In this document: piece after piece, positions 18,043-31,050 of the stretch
Position numbering within the stretch: position 1 is the first letter of the stretch
How the letters are laid out: each line of letters starts with the position of its first letter
NCBI RefSeq assembly: GCF_037977055.1
Contig: NZ_CP150274.1
Span: 2,542,001-2,606,000 of the forward strand
DNA: 64,000 nucleotides
Origin: Paenibacillus sp. FSL K6-1096
GTDB lineage: Bacteria; Bacillota; Bacilli; Paenibacillales; Paenibacillaceae
Reading direction: 5' to 3'
Made by a program: the position numbers and the translations under genes
The notes under the pieces: generated by a model
Told to the model about the DNA's origin: nothing
Database searches by the model: none
The model's input: only the letters and a program-made list of their open reading frames with translations

Positions 18043-19152
18043 TTATTTAGCCTTACCGGCAGGCTCGTAGATCAGGCAGCGCAGTATCTTGCTCGGATAG
18101 CGCAGCTCCGCATTATATTTGCTGCCGTCTTCCAGTACAATATCCACCGCTACCATTCCCCGTTTATTGTTCACCTCCATGTTCGTCAGAGTAGCTTTGA
18201 CAATCTTCCGCTTCTCCCCCTGCTTGTCCTTCACAATCTGTACAGCCGCATTCACCCAACTATTGTCTTTCTTGATGGCGGCCGCTGCGGCTGCGTCGAT
18301 GGGGGTTCTTTTGATAACCGAGTTAAAGACTGTCGTATCTAATACCACCCCGGTATCCGGATCGATTTGCACACTATATTGCCAGTACTCCTGGCCTTGT
18401 CCACGCAGAGTGGACGACTTATACGGAGAATAGCCGACTGACCATGTAGATGGTATACCATATCCCGGCTCCAGCAGTAGCACGCTTGACTTCAGCTTGG
18501 AGACATCCGCATCGAACAGCTTGCGCACACTTTCGGAAGCTCGTGCCATCAATTCAGCCTCACTGTATTTCTGCGGTATGGCAACCGCGGGGGGAGTAAT
18601 GTTACGCTTGGAAGCCAGCAGATTCGTCCGGTAGGACCAGTCGATCAGCTGCAGCAGCTCTTCATCCGTCCAAGCCCGCTCCGGATAGTGGTACGTATTG
18701 GTCTTGATATCCAGATACAAATCCCCTTGTCCCGCCTGTAGCGGCAAAAGCTTCTTAGGCCGAAGGCCATCATACACATACTGATCATCCAGTACCAGGC
18801 GGCGGTTCATTTCCGCTTCTGTCAATTCCCGCCCGGAGGTCTTGGGATCACCCGGCATGTCCATATAGTCATAGATCTGCTGAATTTGTTCTTTTGTCAT
18901 CTGCTTAATCAGATCATCATTCACGGTAGATACCGGGGCCGGAGCCTCTACCTTCAGTACAGGAACCGTGCTGTCGGCCACACCTTGCTTGGTATAGCCC
19001 TGCATGGCCGCACTGCTCTTGGCGACGACGGCCGAGTTAGCCAGACCGGGGACAACGAACCCGCTGGCTGCGAGTATTCCTCCTGTGCATGCGATGACAG
19101 CCAGCATAGCGGTTAGTTTCTTTGGGTTCAAATTCAAGGGTATTACCTCCAT
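18043..19152 (-). CDS. secreted or membrane-anchored protein of unknown function, paralogue 1
   Basis: The 369-residue protein starts MEVIPLN, followed by a basic stretch and a hydrophobic segment (about 13-40) that is a signal peptide or N-terminal anchor. The rest should be extracellular: a Pro/Val linker, a helical region with EEQIQQIYDYM-like sequence, a conserved core QYVYDGLRP...AGQGDLYLD..TNT, WTDEELLQLIDW, and a C-terminal part with two PepSY-like segments (DPDTGVVLDTT; KGMVAVDIVLEDGSKYNAE-like). I do not recognise a named family. It begins 45 bp after the histidine kinase gene and is probably co-transcribed with it, so it may be an accessory or target of that system. A close paralogue lies at 21445-22560. 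Confidence 0.75.
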   Translation of the reverse strand: MEVIPLNLNPKKLTAMLAVIACTGGILAASGFVVPGLANSAVVAKSSAAMQGYTKQGVADSTVPVLKVEAPAPVSTVNDDLIKQMTKEQIQQIYDYMDMPGDPKTSGRELTEAEMNRRLVLDDQYVYDGLRPKKLLPLQAGQGDLYLDIKTNTYHYPERAWTDEELLQLIDWSYRTNLLASKRNITPPAVAIPQKYSEAELMARASESVRKLFDADVSKLKSSVLLLEPGYGIPSTWSVGYSPYKSSTLRGQGQEYWQYSVQIDPDTGVVLDTTVFNSVIKRTPIDAAAAAAIKKDNSWVNAAVQIVKDKQGEKRKIVKATLTNMEVNNKRGMVAVDIVLEDGSKYNAELRYPSKILRCLIYEPAGKAK

Positions 19153-19197
19153 CGGGTATAGGATAGTTGATACTGTCTCTACCTTAATCCCGGGATG

Positions 19198-20568
19198 TTA
19201 TAGAGTCGGCGTGCAGTTGTTAGGAAGTTGTAAAAAAAGCCGGATGCTCGTTCCCTCTCCCGGCGCAGATTGCAGCTTAACCCGCGCCTCATGCGCCTCG
19301 GCAATCTGCCGGCACAATGACAGCCCCAGCCCCGCATTGCCATGGGCCCGCGAACGCGCCGGATCGGCGCGGTAGAACGGCTCGAATGCGTGCTTCTGCT
19401 GCTCCTCCGTCATTCCGCATCCGCTGTCCCGCACCTCCAGCACCCCTTCTCCGTTGTGCGGATAAGCCAGCAGGCGGATACTGCTTCCCGGCCGGGAAGC
19501 AGGAATAGCATTCTCGATCAAGTTCACCAGATATGAGGCCAGCAGATCCGCATCGCCCCATACAGACGGAATGGAACAATCCAGTTCCAGACGCAAACTG
19601 TATTCAGCCAGCCTCCGCTGTTCCGTCTGTGCTACCGTTTCAAATAAGTCATCTACGTCCACCTCCGCCAGCTCCAGCGGCTGATGCCGGAGCACAGACA
19701 GATCCAGCAGCTTGAAGGCCAGATTCTTCAGCCGTACAGTCTCGCTCAGGATATAATGGCCGGCCTTGATCTGATCCTCCCGGTCAATATTCGCCGTGGT
19801 CAACAGCTCCGCGAAGCCCTGCATACTGGTCAGCGGTGTCCGCAGCTCATGAGCCAGATTATCGACTATCCGTTGCTTGTCCTCCGCCATGTCCGACAGA
19901 TCCGTGATCCGCTGCTCCACCACCGCAGCCATCCGGTTAAAGTTCATGGCCAGCTCCCCGAACTCATCCTTGCTGTGCAGCTCCACACGGTTGGAGTAAT
20001 TGCCTTCAGCAATCGTCTTCGTCGTCTCGGACAACAGCTTGAGCGGCTTGGTGAGATGCCGGATCAGCAGATAGAGCAGCAGCACGAGGAGCGGGCCGAC
20101 AATCCAGTTAATCATTACGAAAAAGCGGTTCAGCTCCTGCTGCTGGGCATACAACCCGCTGATATCGCGCTTATACGCCAGCTCCAGATGCTGGTAAGGA
20201 GCCGGCAGCGGCATCGCTAATGTCATAACATGCCCTTCTTGGGGAGGACTAGCTCCAACCTCACCGGGGTAGAGAAGCTTGTCATCCTCCCGCAGCTCCA
20301 ACCGGATGCCCTGCTTGCGGTAATGCTCCCCATAGGACTCGGCCACACTGACCAGCAGAGACGGAGTAAGCGACATTCCCCTGACCCGAATGGAGTCCAG
20401 ATTCTCATAAATATTGTTGACAATCAGCAGTTGCTCGCTTTCTGCACGTCTGGTCTCACTGTCCATATTCAGCTGCCAGCTTTTCTTCATCACCATAAGG
20501 ACGCTGACATCAAGCGCTGCGATGAACAGCACCAGCACAGCAAGCAGAATTTTATGCCAGAACCGCAT
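19198..20568 (-). CDS. sensor histidine kinase of an OmpR-type two-component system
   Basis: The 456-residue kinase has transmembrane helices at about 7-27 and 150-170 around an extracellular sensor of about 120 residues, a HAMP domain (170-225), HisKA with His240 in AHELRTPLTSM and an HATPase_c domain (IENAIPAS, DSGCGMT, GLGLSL). It is 2 bp from the response regulator gene upstream and 45 bp from the secreted-protein gene downstream. It ends LFLQLPNNCTPTL, a sequence whose relic recurs at 22604-22645. The signal sensed is unknown. Confidence 0.9.
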   Translation of the reverse strand: MRFWHKILLAVLVLFIAALDVSVLMVMKKSWQLNMDSETRRAESEQLLIVNNIYENLDSIRVRGMSLTPSLLVSVAESYGEHYRKQGIRLELREDDKLLYPGEVGASPPQEGHVMTLAMPLPAPYQHLELAYKRDISGLYAQQQELNRFFVMINWIVGPLLVLLLYLLIRHLTKPLKLLSETTKTIAEGNYSNRVELHSKDEFGELAMNFNRMAAVVEQRITDLSDMAEDKQRIVDNLAHELRTPLTSMQGFAELLTTANIDREDQIKAGHYILSETVRLKNLAFKLLDLSVLRHQPLELAEVDVDDLFETVAQTEQRRLAEYSLRLELDCSIPSVWGDADLLASYLVNLIENAIPASRPGSSIRLLAYPHNGEGVLEVRDSGCGMTEEQQKHAFEPFYRADPARSRAHGNAGLGLSLCRQIAEAHEARVKLQSAPGEGTSIRLFLQLPNNCTPTL

Positions 20569-20570
20569 GG

Positions 20571-21230
20571 CTAGACCTGAACTTCCAGCCGGTAGCCCAG
20601 CTTGAATACCGTTCTGATCCGCTCTTCCCAGCCCAGCTTCTTGCGCAGCTGCCGGATATGTACATCCACCGTGCGGGTATCGCCTGCGTAATCATAACCC
20701 CAAGCTAATTCCAGCAGCTTCTCCCGGGACAGGGCGATATTGCGGTTGCGAATCAATACCTCGAGCAGCTCGAATTCTCTAGCCGTCAATTCCACCGGAA
20801 GCTGGCCCACCCGGACCTGGCGCTCCGTTAACCGGACCTCTACATTGTCACAGGTAAAGACAGCGGACGCCTGCTCATTCCTCCGCAGCACAACATTGAT
20901 CCGGGCCAGAAGCTCCAGAATCTCAAAAGGCTTAATAATATAATCATCAGCCCCCAGCTCGAATCCCTTGATCCGGTCCGAGAGCGCATGTCTTGCTGTA
21001 ATCAGAATGACCGGTATCCGCAGAGGGGCAATCTGCTCCATCACCGCGAACCCGTCCAGACCGGGCAGCATCACATCCAGCAGCACCAGATCCGCCCGTT
21101 CCTTCTCCAGGATTCCCGCTACCTCAACGCCGGTATAAGCCTTAGAATATGTATGTCCCACCAGCTTAAGGTTCATCGTAATTAAGTCATTAATCGGCTG
21201 TTCGTCTTCAACCACCAGTATATGGGCCAT
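20571..21230 (-). CDS. OmpR/PhoB-family response regulator
   Basis: The 219-residue regulator has a receiver domain with the acidic pocket Glu8-Asp9, phospho-acceptor Asp52 (LLDVMLPG), Thr78 and Lys100, and a C-terminal winged helix ending TVFKLGYRLEV. It lies directly upstream of its kinase on the same transcript. Likely targets are its own operon and the two paralogous secreted-protein genes that bracket it. The ATG at 21230 follows GGAGGAGG within 15 nt. Confidence 0.92.
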   Translation of the reverse strand: MAHILVVEDEQPINDLITMNLKLVGHTYSKAYTGVEVAGILEKERADLVLLDVMLPGLDGFAVMEQIAPLRIPVILITARHALSDRIKGFELGADDYIIKPFEILELLARINVVLRRNEQASAVFTCDNVEVRLTERQVRVGQLPVELTAREFELLEVLIRNRNIALSREKLLELAWGYDYAGDTRTVDVHIRQLRKKLGWEERIRTVFKLGYRLEVQV

Positions 21231-21364
21231 CTGTTGAATATCCTCCTCCGCCCTGCGGCAACAACATGTGCCGCCTATAACTTAAACTTCTCTTTATCAT
21301 ACCAGATTACAGAGCATCCATTAGCTGGTAGCCGAACTTAGATGCGATATCTCACCCACCCGCA

Positions 21365-21404
21365 CAAAAATCCTGACGGACCAAGCACTGCTTGATCCTC
21401 AGGA
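21365..21404 (-). terminator. rho-independent terminator after the 21445-22560 gene
   Basis: In the minus direction TCCTGAGGATCAAG, a CAGTG loop and CTTGGTCCGTCAGGA are followed by TTTTTG. It is homologous to the terminator at 17972-18010. Confidence 0.85.
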
Positions 21405-21444
21405 CTAGTTGGGTTAATAGAACATAAGGCTGTCCGCTTATCGT

Positions 21445-22560
21445 TTATTTCCCCTTATCCGCAGGCTCATAAATGAGACAACGCAGCATCATACTCGGAT
21501 AGCGGAGCTCCGCATTATATTTGCTGCCATCTTCTAATATCACATCCACCGCAACCATTCCGCGCTTATTATTGATCTCGGTATCGGTCAGATACGCCTT
21601 TACAATTTTCCGTTGCTCTCCTTGCTTGTCTTTAACAATTCGCTTAGCTTCCTTGATCCAACGATCGTCCTTCTGGATAGTGGCAGCCGCAGCCCCGTCA
21701 ATAGGTGTTCTTATCGCTGACAGATTAACTGCTGTCGTATCCACGACCACTCCGGTTTCCGGATCGATAATCACATTGTACTTCCATACCTCCAGTCCTT
21801 GTCCCCGCATGGTCCGCTCCTTGTAGGGAGAGAAATACACCCACTGTTGGGGAGGAAAGCCAAATCCCGGTTGTTGCAGACTCGTTGATATTTCCAGCTT
21901 GGACACATCCGCATCATAGAGCTTACGTACACTTTCAGCCGCGCGCATGATGAATTCAGACTCGCTGTACTTTTGAGGAGGAACTGGTTTTTCCGGAAAT
22001 CGTAGAGACGCTGCATACGCTTGGCGATAGTTCCAGTCTATAAGCTGCAGCAATTCTTCATCAGTCCAAGTTCGATCTGGAACGTAGAGCGTATTGGTCT
22101 TTGGATCGAGATATAAATCCCCTTGTCCCGCCTCGAAGGGCATGGGCTTCTGAGGGCGAAGACCATCATACACATACTGATCTTCCAGCACCCAATGACG
22201 CTTAGTTCGAAGGTTAAGCTCAGCTTCGGTTTCATCATGACCGCCAACTACCGTGGGCTCAGGTGCTTTGCTCAGAGAATCATAAATTTGATCCATTTGC
22301 TCCTGGTTCATATTCTTCCGCAGGTAATCTTCCACAGTGGATACCGGCACAGGCGCTTCTACCTTCAATACAGGAACCGCACTCTCCGTCAGGCTTAGTC
22401 TGACATCCTCTTGTGTGGCTGCTGTACTGTCTTTGGCGACAACGGTAGAGTTCACTAAATTCGGAACGGTAACAGCACTGATGGCGAATAACCCTCCGGC
22501 ACATAACAGGATGGCTATAGAGGCAGACCACTTCTTCTTGTTCAACGGGATAACCTCCAT
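21445..22560 (-). CDS. secreted or membrane-anchored protein of unknown function, paralogue 2
   Basis: This 371-residue protein shares the MEVIPLN start, the N-terminal hydrophobic segment and most of the length with the protein at 18043-19152 (for example QYVYDGLRP, AGQGDLYLD.KTNT, WTDEELLQLIDW.YR, and the end LRCLIYEPA.K.K). The two are obvious duplicates. Its coding sequence is less similar in the region after the signal segment (60-110), where selection seems relaxed. It precedes the response regulator gene but has its own terminator. Upstream of its start lies a remnant of a kinase gene end, so it descends from a second complete regulator-kinase-effector module. Confidence 0.75.
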   Translation of the reverse strand: MEVIPLNKKKWSASIAILLCAGGLFAISAVTVPNLVNSTVVAKDSTAATQEDVRLSLTESAVPVLKVEAPVPVSTVEDYLRKNMNQEQMDQIYDSLSKAPEPTVVGGHDETEAELNLRTKRHWVLEDQYVYDGLRPQKPMPFEAGQGDLYLDPKTNTLYVPDRTWTDEELLQLIDWNYRQAYAASLRFPEKPVPPQKYSESEFIMRAAESVRKLYDADVSKLEISTSLQQPGFGFPPQQWVYFSPYKERTMRGQGLEVWKYNVIIDPETGVVVDTTAVNLSAIRTPIDGAAAATIQKDDRWIKEAKRIVKDKQGEQRKIVKAYLTDTEINNKRGMVAVDVILEDGSKYNAELRYPSMMLRCLIYEPADKGK

Positions 22561-22603
22561 AGGAATATAATAATTTCTCTACCACTACCCTACTCCCGGC
22601 ATG

Positions 22604-22645
22604 TTATAGAGTAGAGTGACAGTTGTTATGGAGTTGTAAAAAAGA
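22604..22645 (-). pseudogene. last 13 codons of a lost histidine kinase gene
   Basis: Read on the minus strand these 42 bp give SFLQLHNNCHSTL followed by TAA. The intact kinase at 19198-20568 ends LFLQLPNNCTPTL and TAA, at the same distance from the paralogous downstream gene. Nine of 13 residues match, and similarity continues through the spacer to the ATG. Beyond 22645 it is lost. Confidence 0.75.
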
Positions 22646-22772
22646 GTGCCTCGCTCAGAATAGAACAAAGTCACCCTGCGGGTGAAAAATGCTGGTGCTT
22701 CAACGCCTTCTGTAGAGTACATCCAGCCCATCGGTCTTTTTCTCTCTCACCGACCGCTTGTGTGGAGCAGCA

Positions 22773-22946
22773 TTGTTGCATATTTTGCAGGATATTTCTA
22801 TAACTGTAACTAGCTGCGGCACATTGTTGCATTATTTGCACGAATTACGGTGCAGAGAGCAAGTTAAGGCTGAGTTTGTTGCATTTCGTGCAAGATTTCA
22901 GCACAGGTGGCTTCTATTGAGCAGCATTGTTGCAATTCTTGCAGGA
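22773..22946. repeat. four-copy repeat array with 51/52-bp period (array 1)
   Basis: Four 20-bp cores start at 22773, 22824, 22876 and 22927. Each reads TTGTTGCA, five or six variable bases, then TGCA and usually GGA/AGA. The spacing is 51, 52 and 51 bp. The intervening 31 bp vary, although GAGCAGCA precedes copies 1 and 4. Each core holds two TGCA palindromes. The array lies in the 415-bp gap between the rRNA operon terminator and the gene starting at 22560. A long open frame crosses it by chance of the 17-codon period but has no ribosome-binding site. Positions 22646-22772 show only a small CACCC-TGC-GGGTG hairpin. Confidence 0.75.
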
Positions 22947-22975
22947 TTTCTTTATAAATATATATTCAGATTCCC

Positions 22976-23018
22976 TCAAAAACAAAAAGACCACTGTCGA
23001 GTGATCAACAGTGGTCTT
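22976..23018 (-). terminator. rRNA operon terminator
   Basis: In the minus direction AAGACCACTGT, a short loop and ACAGTGGTCTT are followed by TTTGTTTTTG. It lies a few bases past the 5S 3' end. Confidence 0.92.
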
Positions 23019-23022
23019 GTGT

Positions 23023-23139
23023 GCTTGGCGGCGTCCTACTCTCCCAGGACCCTTCGGTCCAAGTACCATCGGCGCTGGAAGGCTTAACGGTCGTGTTCGG
23101 GATGGGTACGCGTGGAACCCTTCCGCTATCGCCACCAAA
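23023..23139 (-). rRNA. rrf: 5S ribosomal RNA
   Basis: The 117-nt segment reads on the minus strand TTTGGTGGCGATAGCGGAAG at its 5' side and ends GGACGCCGCCAAGC, with the internal CCGAACACG loop typical of bacterial 5S. It is the last gene of a 16S-23S-5S operon; no tRNA follows before the terminator. Ends are set by similarity to known 5S boundaries. Confidence 0.97.
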
Positions 23140-23266
23140 CATGATTTTTCGAAGCCTACGCTTCTCGAAATCGCTACAGAAAATATCAAACCATCGGTTT
23201 AACTTCCTGCCAGGCTTAATCGCCTGAAAACTGAATCCGAAACGAATCATGCATTTTAGTGGTTTT

Positions 23267-28027
<4,761 letters not shown>

Positions 28028-28281
28028 TGGACGCTCACCGAAGTAAGCGCTTATAGAAAGAGCGATAGCTCATTTTGAAACATCTGACGAGAATTTGCAT
28101 TCTCAAGATGAAATTTCTAAAGCGTACAAGACGCTGTGAAATTCATCATTTTTTGGAATCACCGAAGTGAATTCCGATACTCACTCGTTGTTCAGTTTTC
28201 AAAGATCAAGCTCGTTGTCAGTGGCGATCAGCTCGTCACCAGCAACTTTTATAATATAGCACGGATCAAACAACTATGCAA
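28028..28281 (-). promoter_or_regulatory. rRNA promoter and leader
   Basis: A single promoter fits best: -35 TTGCAT (28276-28281), 17 bp, -10 TATATT (28253-28258). The -35 abuts the stop of the upstream gene. The roughly 220-nt leader holds the GATCTTTGAAAAC boxA-like segment repeated in the spacer. I see no second tandem promoter. Confidence 0.65.
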
Positions 28282-29163
28282 CTATTTTTTCAAAAGTTTC
28301 TGCTGAAGCAATATCACCAGCTCTTCCCCTGTATCCCAGACCAGAGGACGTATCTCCTGAAAATGCACCTTTAACTCCTCTGCCTCATCGCTTCTGACCG
28401 TCCAGATTACCGGAAGGTTCAACCCAAGCGCGTAGCCTGCTGCAAGATACACCCCGGAAGACTGGCCGGTAAGATCGGCAATAACCAGCTTGCTGTCCGC
28501 CACAGGCTCCAGGGAATTCGCCGCTACGCCGTCCAGTAAGCGGGGCAAGTAACCGAACTGCTCGATTTTGCCCCAAAGCTTGTCCTGCCACTCCGCCCTC
28601 AGCTTCTCATCATCCGGCAGAAGAACAAGGCATTGCTGTAAGGTCCGGCCTCCTGCTGTTGCAGCCGCTTGCTCCCATCCCATGGGGGTCAATGTGAAGT
28701 TCATCCCTTCCCGGACTAACAGCCCCTCACCTTGCAGCCTGTCAATAAGATAGACCAGCTCCTGCAGATTGGGAGAGTACGTCAGATTATAGCTGCGGGA
28801 CAAAGGGTGAATGACTACCGGCTCCCCGGGTCCATCACAATGCCGATACAGATATTGCAGCAGCCGGTTCCCCTTATCCTCAGCAGTTACAGGAATGTCC
28901 GGAGCATTCACAATGTTCTCCAGATCACTGAACGCAAGGATCACCTTCTCGCCGCAATCCGTCTTTTCGCGGATATAGGCTGAGATCAGATGCAGCATGT
29001 CCCGCTTCTGCTGGAACGAGAGCGCAAGAATCGGTTCATAGCTGTCTCTAAGCAGCCGGTAGCTTCCGCCAGGCGAGCAGGAGCAGCCAATATACTGATC
29101 GTACTCCCCGTCGGCTGTAATCCGGACAATCTGATCGCAGAATGCACAATGTTTCTTTTGCAT
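28282..29163 (-). CDS. zinc-ribbon protein with a C-terminal nucleoside deoxyribosyltransferase-like domain
   Basis: From the ATG at 29163 (AGGTGA 6 nt upstream) the protein has 293 residues. Cys6/Cys9 and Cys28/Cys30 form a zinc ribbon. A middle part (about 125-165) resembles a winged helix. The C-terminal 75 residues (ADSKLVIADLTGQSSGVYLA, AGYALGLNLPVIWT, then RPLVWDTGEELVILLQQKL) match the Rossmann-like fold shared by nucleoside 2-deoxyribosyltransferases and TIR-like domains. The Glu normally found in the VYYExGYA motif is Ala here (VYLAAGYA), so catalysis is doubtful. It sits alone, just upstream of the rRNA promoter. The function is unknown; nucleotide sensing is a guess. Confidence 0.65.
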   Translation of the reverse strand: MQKKHCAFCDQIVRITADGEYDQYIGCSCSPGGSYRLLRDSYEPILALSFQQKRDMLHLISAYIREKTDCGEKVILAFSDLENIVNAPDIPVTAEDKGNRLLQYLYRHCDGPGEPVVIHPLSRSYNLTYSPNLQELVYLIDRLQGEGLLVREGMNFTLTPMGWEQAAATAGGRTLQQCLVLLPDDEKLRAEWQDKLWGKIEQFGYLPRLLDGVAANSLEPVADSKLVIADLTGQSSGVYLAAGYALGLNLPVIWTVRSDEAEELKVHFQEIRPLVWDTGEELVILLQQKLLKK

Positions 29164-29255
29164 CAATTATCACCTCTTCAGAATAGCAGTCCCCCTACCT
29201 TACCAAGAATATATTGAAAAGTGGACCGGAAATTCCTTCCTCCCCCCTGCAGAGG

Positions 29256-30914
29256 TTAGCGGTTCTTCACTGAATAGTACTCGAAATCTGCAAAGGAATC
29301 ATGCTGATGCGCATCCACCGAGCCAATGAAATTAAACAAGCCTGTGAATCCGCCGATCTCCCCCGGTTCCCCGTTAACCCCCTCATCCGACAGATAGGCC
29401 ACATCCAAATCACTCACAATGGCGTTCCACTCCATCTCCTCATCCAGACGGTAGAGAATGTTCGCAATCCCTGATGTATAGATAAGCTTCAGCTCCGCGA
29501 TCCCCTGAGGCACCGGAATTATTGTATCCGCAAATTCAATACGTTGTCCCAGCTTGGCCTGCAATACCTTCAACACAGTACCCCGCTCCGGCTCGGAATG
29601 CGTCAAGTGAACATACACCCAGTTATTCGAGTCATAGTACAGCCCCATCCCCGCAGTCTCCGAGTAGTGGTCCGGGTGGAATTCAACCTTGGTCTGCAGC
29701 TCATAATGGAAGGAGGTAGCGCGCGTAGCCATAATAGCCGGATGGATCTGTGAGAAAAAAGAGTTCCCTCCATAAATTCGCAGATGCCCCGGGCGCTCCA
29801 CCGTATTGGTCCAGTCCCTGGACTGATTACGGTAAGGTGTCATGAAGTGGATGCTGTAGGTCTCATCGTTGAAATCGTCCTGTACATCATGGGACAACGG
29901 GGCGGCAAGTGTAACTCCAGCCATCCCTTCAACCTCCATCTTCGCCACATTCGTCCCGTCCTTCATTTCCAGCCAGCCGTCTTCCGTCCAGTGCATCTTT
30001 TGAATGGAAGTTTCGCGTCCCAGCGGATTCATAAGAGTGCCGGGAAGCGGACGGGACATCAGATGAGCAATATACCATTCGCCGGTGTGGGCATGTACTA
30101 AGGAGCCGTGACCTGCCTTTTGCATGGGGGAGTTCGGATTGAACATCTCGAAATGCCCTGCATCCGGATCACCCAAGGAGAACAGATGCCGCGGCGAAGA
30201 GGTAATAATCGGCTCCCCGGAAGGATGCGGCTCATAAGGTCCGAAGACGTTGCGGGAACGCCCAATCTCCACCCCATGTGCATAGCCTGTCCCGCCTGCC
30301 GCTATCATCAGATAGTAGTATCCGTTCCGTTTATAGATTTGCGGTGCCTCGGCACATCCCCGGGTTGTGAATCCCTGCGTCACCCGATGCCATTCTCCGA
30401 TAATCTTCCCCATGGCTAAATCAAATTCGGCAATGACGATATGCCCCGGTGCCTGATACCCCTCGCGGGTCTCCCACTCTAGAATAGAAACATACTGCTT
30501 CCCGTCCTCATCATGAAAGATCGCCGGGTCAAAGCCAATGGAAGTGAGATACACCGGCTCAGACCAAGGTCCCTGAATATCCTCTGCCCACATAGCATAA
30601 GAATCCGAGTTGAATTCACGTCCGGCCATGTTCAGCATATGCGAATACGCCAGCCAGTATCTGCCTGTGGAAGGGTCATACGATAGATGCGGCGCCCAGA
30701 TTCCGGCCGGTGTATTCGTTCCGCGCAAATCGACTTCCCCATTACGGAGTACAGAGCTGATCAGCTCCCAGTTAGCCAAATCCATGGATTTGTAAATCTG
30801 TACCCCCGGGGTCCAGTGAAAACTGGAGGTAGCGATATAATAGGTATCATGAACGCGAATGATCGACGGATCGGGCGCCATGCCGGGAATTATGGGGTTC
30901 TGAATGCGGGTCAT
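29256..30914 (-). CDS. GH43 beta-xylosidase / arabinofuranosidase
   Basis: The 552-residue protein (ATG 30914, AGAGAGG about 10 nt upstream; an ATG nine bases earlier is possible) begins TRIQNPIIPGMAPDPSI. It has the GH43 five-bladed propeller with general base Asp15, pKa modulator Asp129 in GFDPAIF and acid Glu189 in CAEAPQIY. A C-terminal concanavalin-like beta-sandwich (about 345-552) matches the GH43_C2 domain of XynB-type xylosidases. There is no signal peptide, so it should cleave imported xylo- or arabinoxylo-oligosaccharides. The divergent AraC regulator is the likely activator. No transporter is adjacent. Confidence 0.9.
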   Translation of the reverse strand: MTRIQNPIIPGMAPDPSIIRVHDTYYIATSSFHWTPGVQIYKSMDLANWELISSVLRNGEVDLRGTNTPAGIWAPHLSYDPSTGRYWLAYSHMLNMAGREFNSDSYAMWAEDIQGPWSEPVYLTSIGFDPAIFHDEDGKQYVSILEWETREGYQAPGHIVIAEFDLAMGKIIGEWHRVTQGFTTRGCAEAPQIYKRNGYYYLMIAAGGTGYAHGVEIGRSRNVFGPYEPHPSGEPIITSSPRHLFSLGDPDAGHFEMFNPNSPMQKAGHGSLVHAHTGEWYIAHLMSRPLPGTLMNPLGRETSIQKMHWTEDGWLEMKDGTNVAKMEVEGMAGVTLAAPLSHDVQDDFNDETYSIHFMTPYRNQSRDWTNTVERPGHLRIYGGNSFFSQIHPAIMATRATSFHYELQTKVEFHPDHYSETAGMGLYYDSNNWVYVHLTHSEPERGTVLKVLQAKLGQRIEFADTIIPVPQGIAELKLIYTSGIANILYRLDEEMEWNAIVSDLDVAYLSDEGVNGEPGEIGGFTGLFNFIGSVDAHQHDSFADFEYYSVKNR

Positions 30915-31050
30915 TGTCTCCATTCCTCTCTGTGCTTCTAATTGTAAGGGCGTAAGCCGCTTGATACCTGTATTATAATAAGTATTGGCCGCAGGCCGCG
31001 ATTGTATCAGCAACGTTTAATTTACCCTTATCAAAGGAAGGTCACTAGCT
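30915..31050. promoter_or_regulatory. divergent promoter region between GH43 and AraC genes
   Basis: On the minus strand a TATAAT (30972-30977) is suitably placed for the GH43 gene but lacks a good -35 at 17 bp, as expected for a promoter that needs an AraC-type activator. AAAGGAAGG (about 31033-31041) is the ribosome-binding site of the AraC gene. Confidence 0.5.

Noticed and set aside
22773..22946. CRISPR array
   Set aside because: Core repeats are about 20 bp and diverge from copy to copy, there is no leader, and no cas gene is anywhere in the window.
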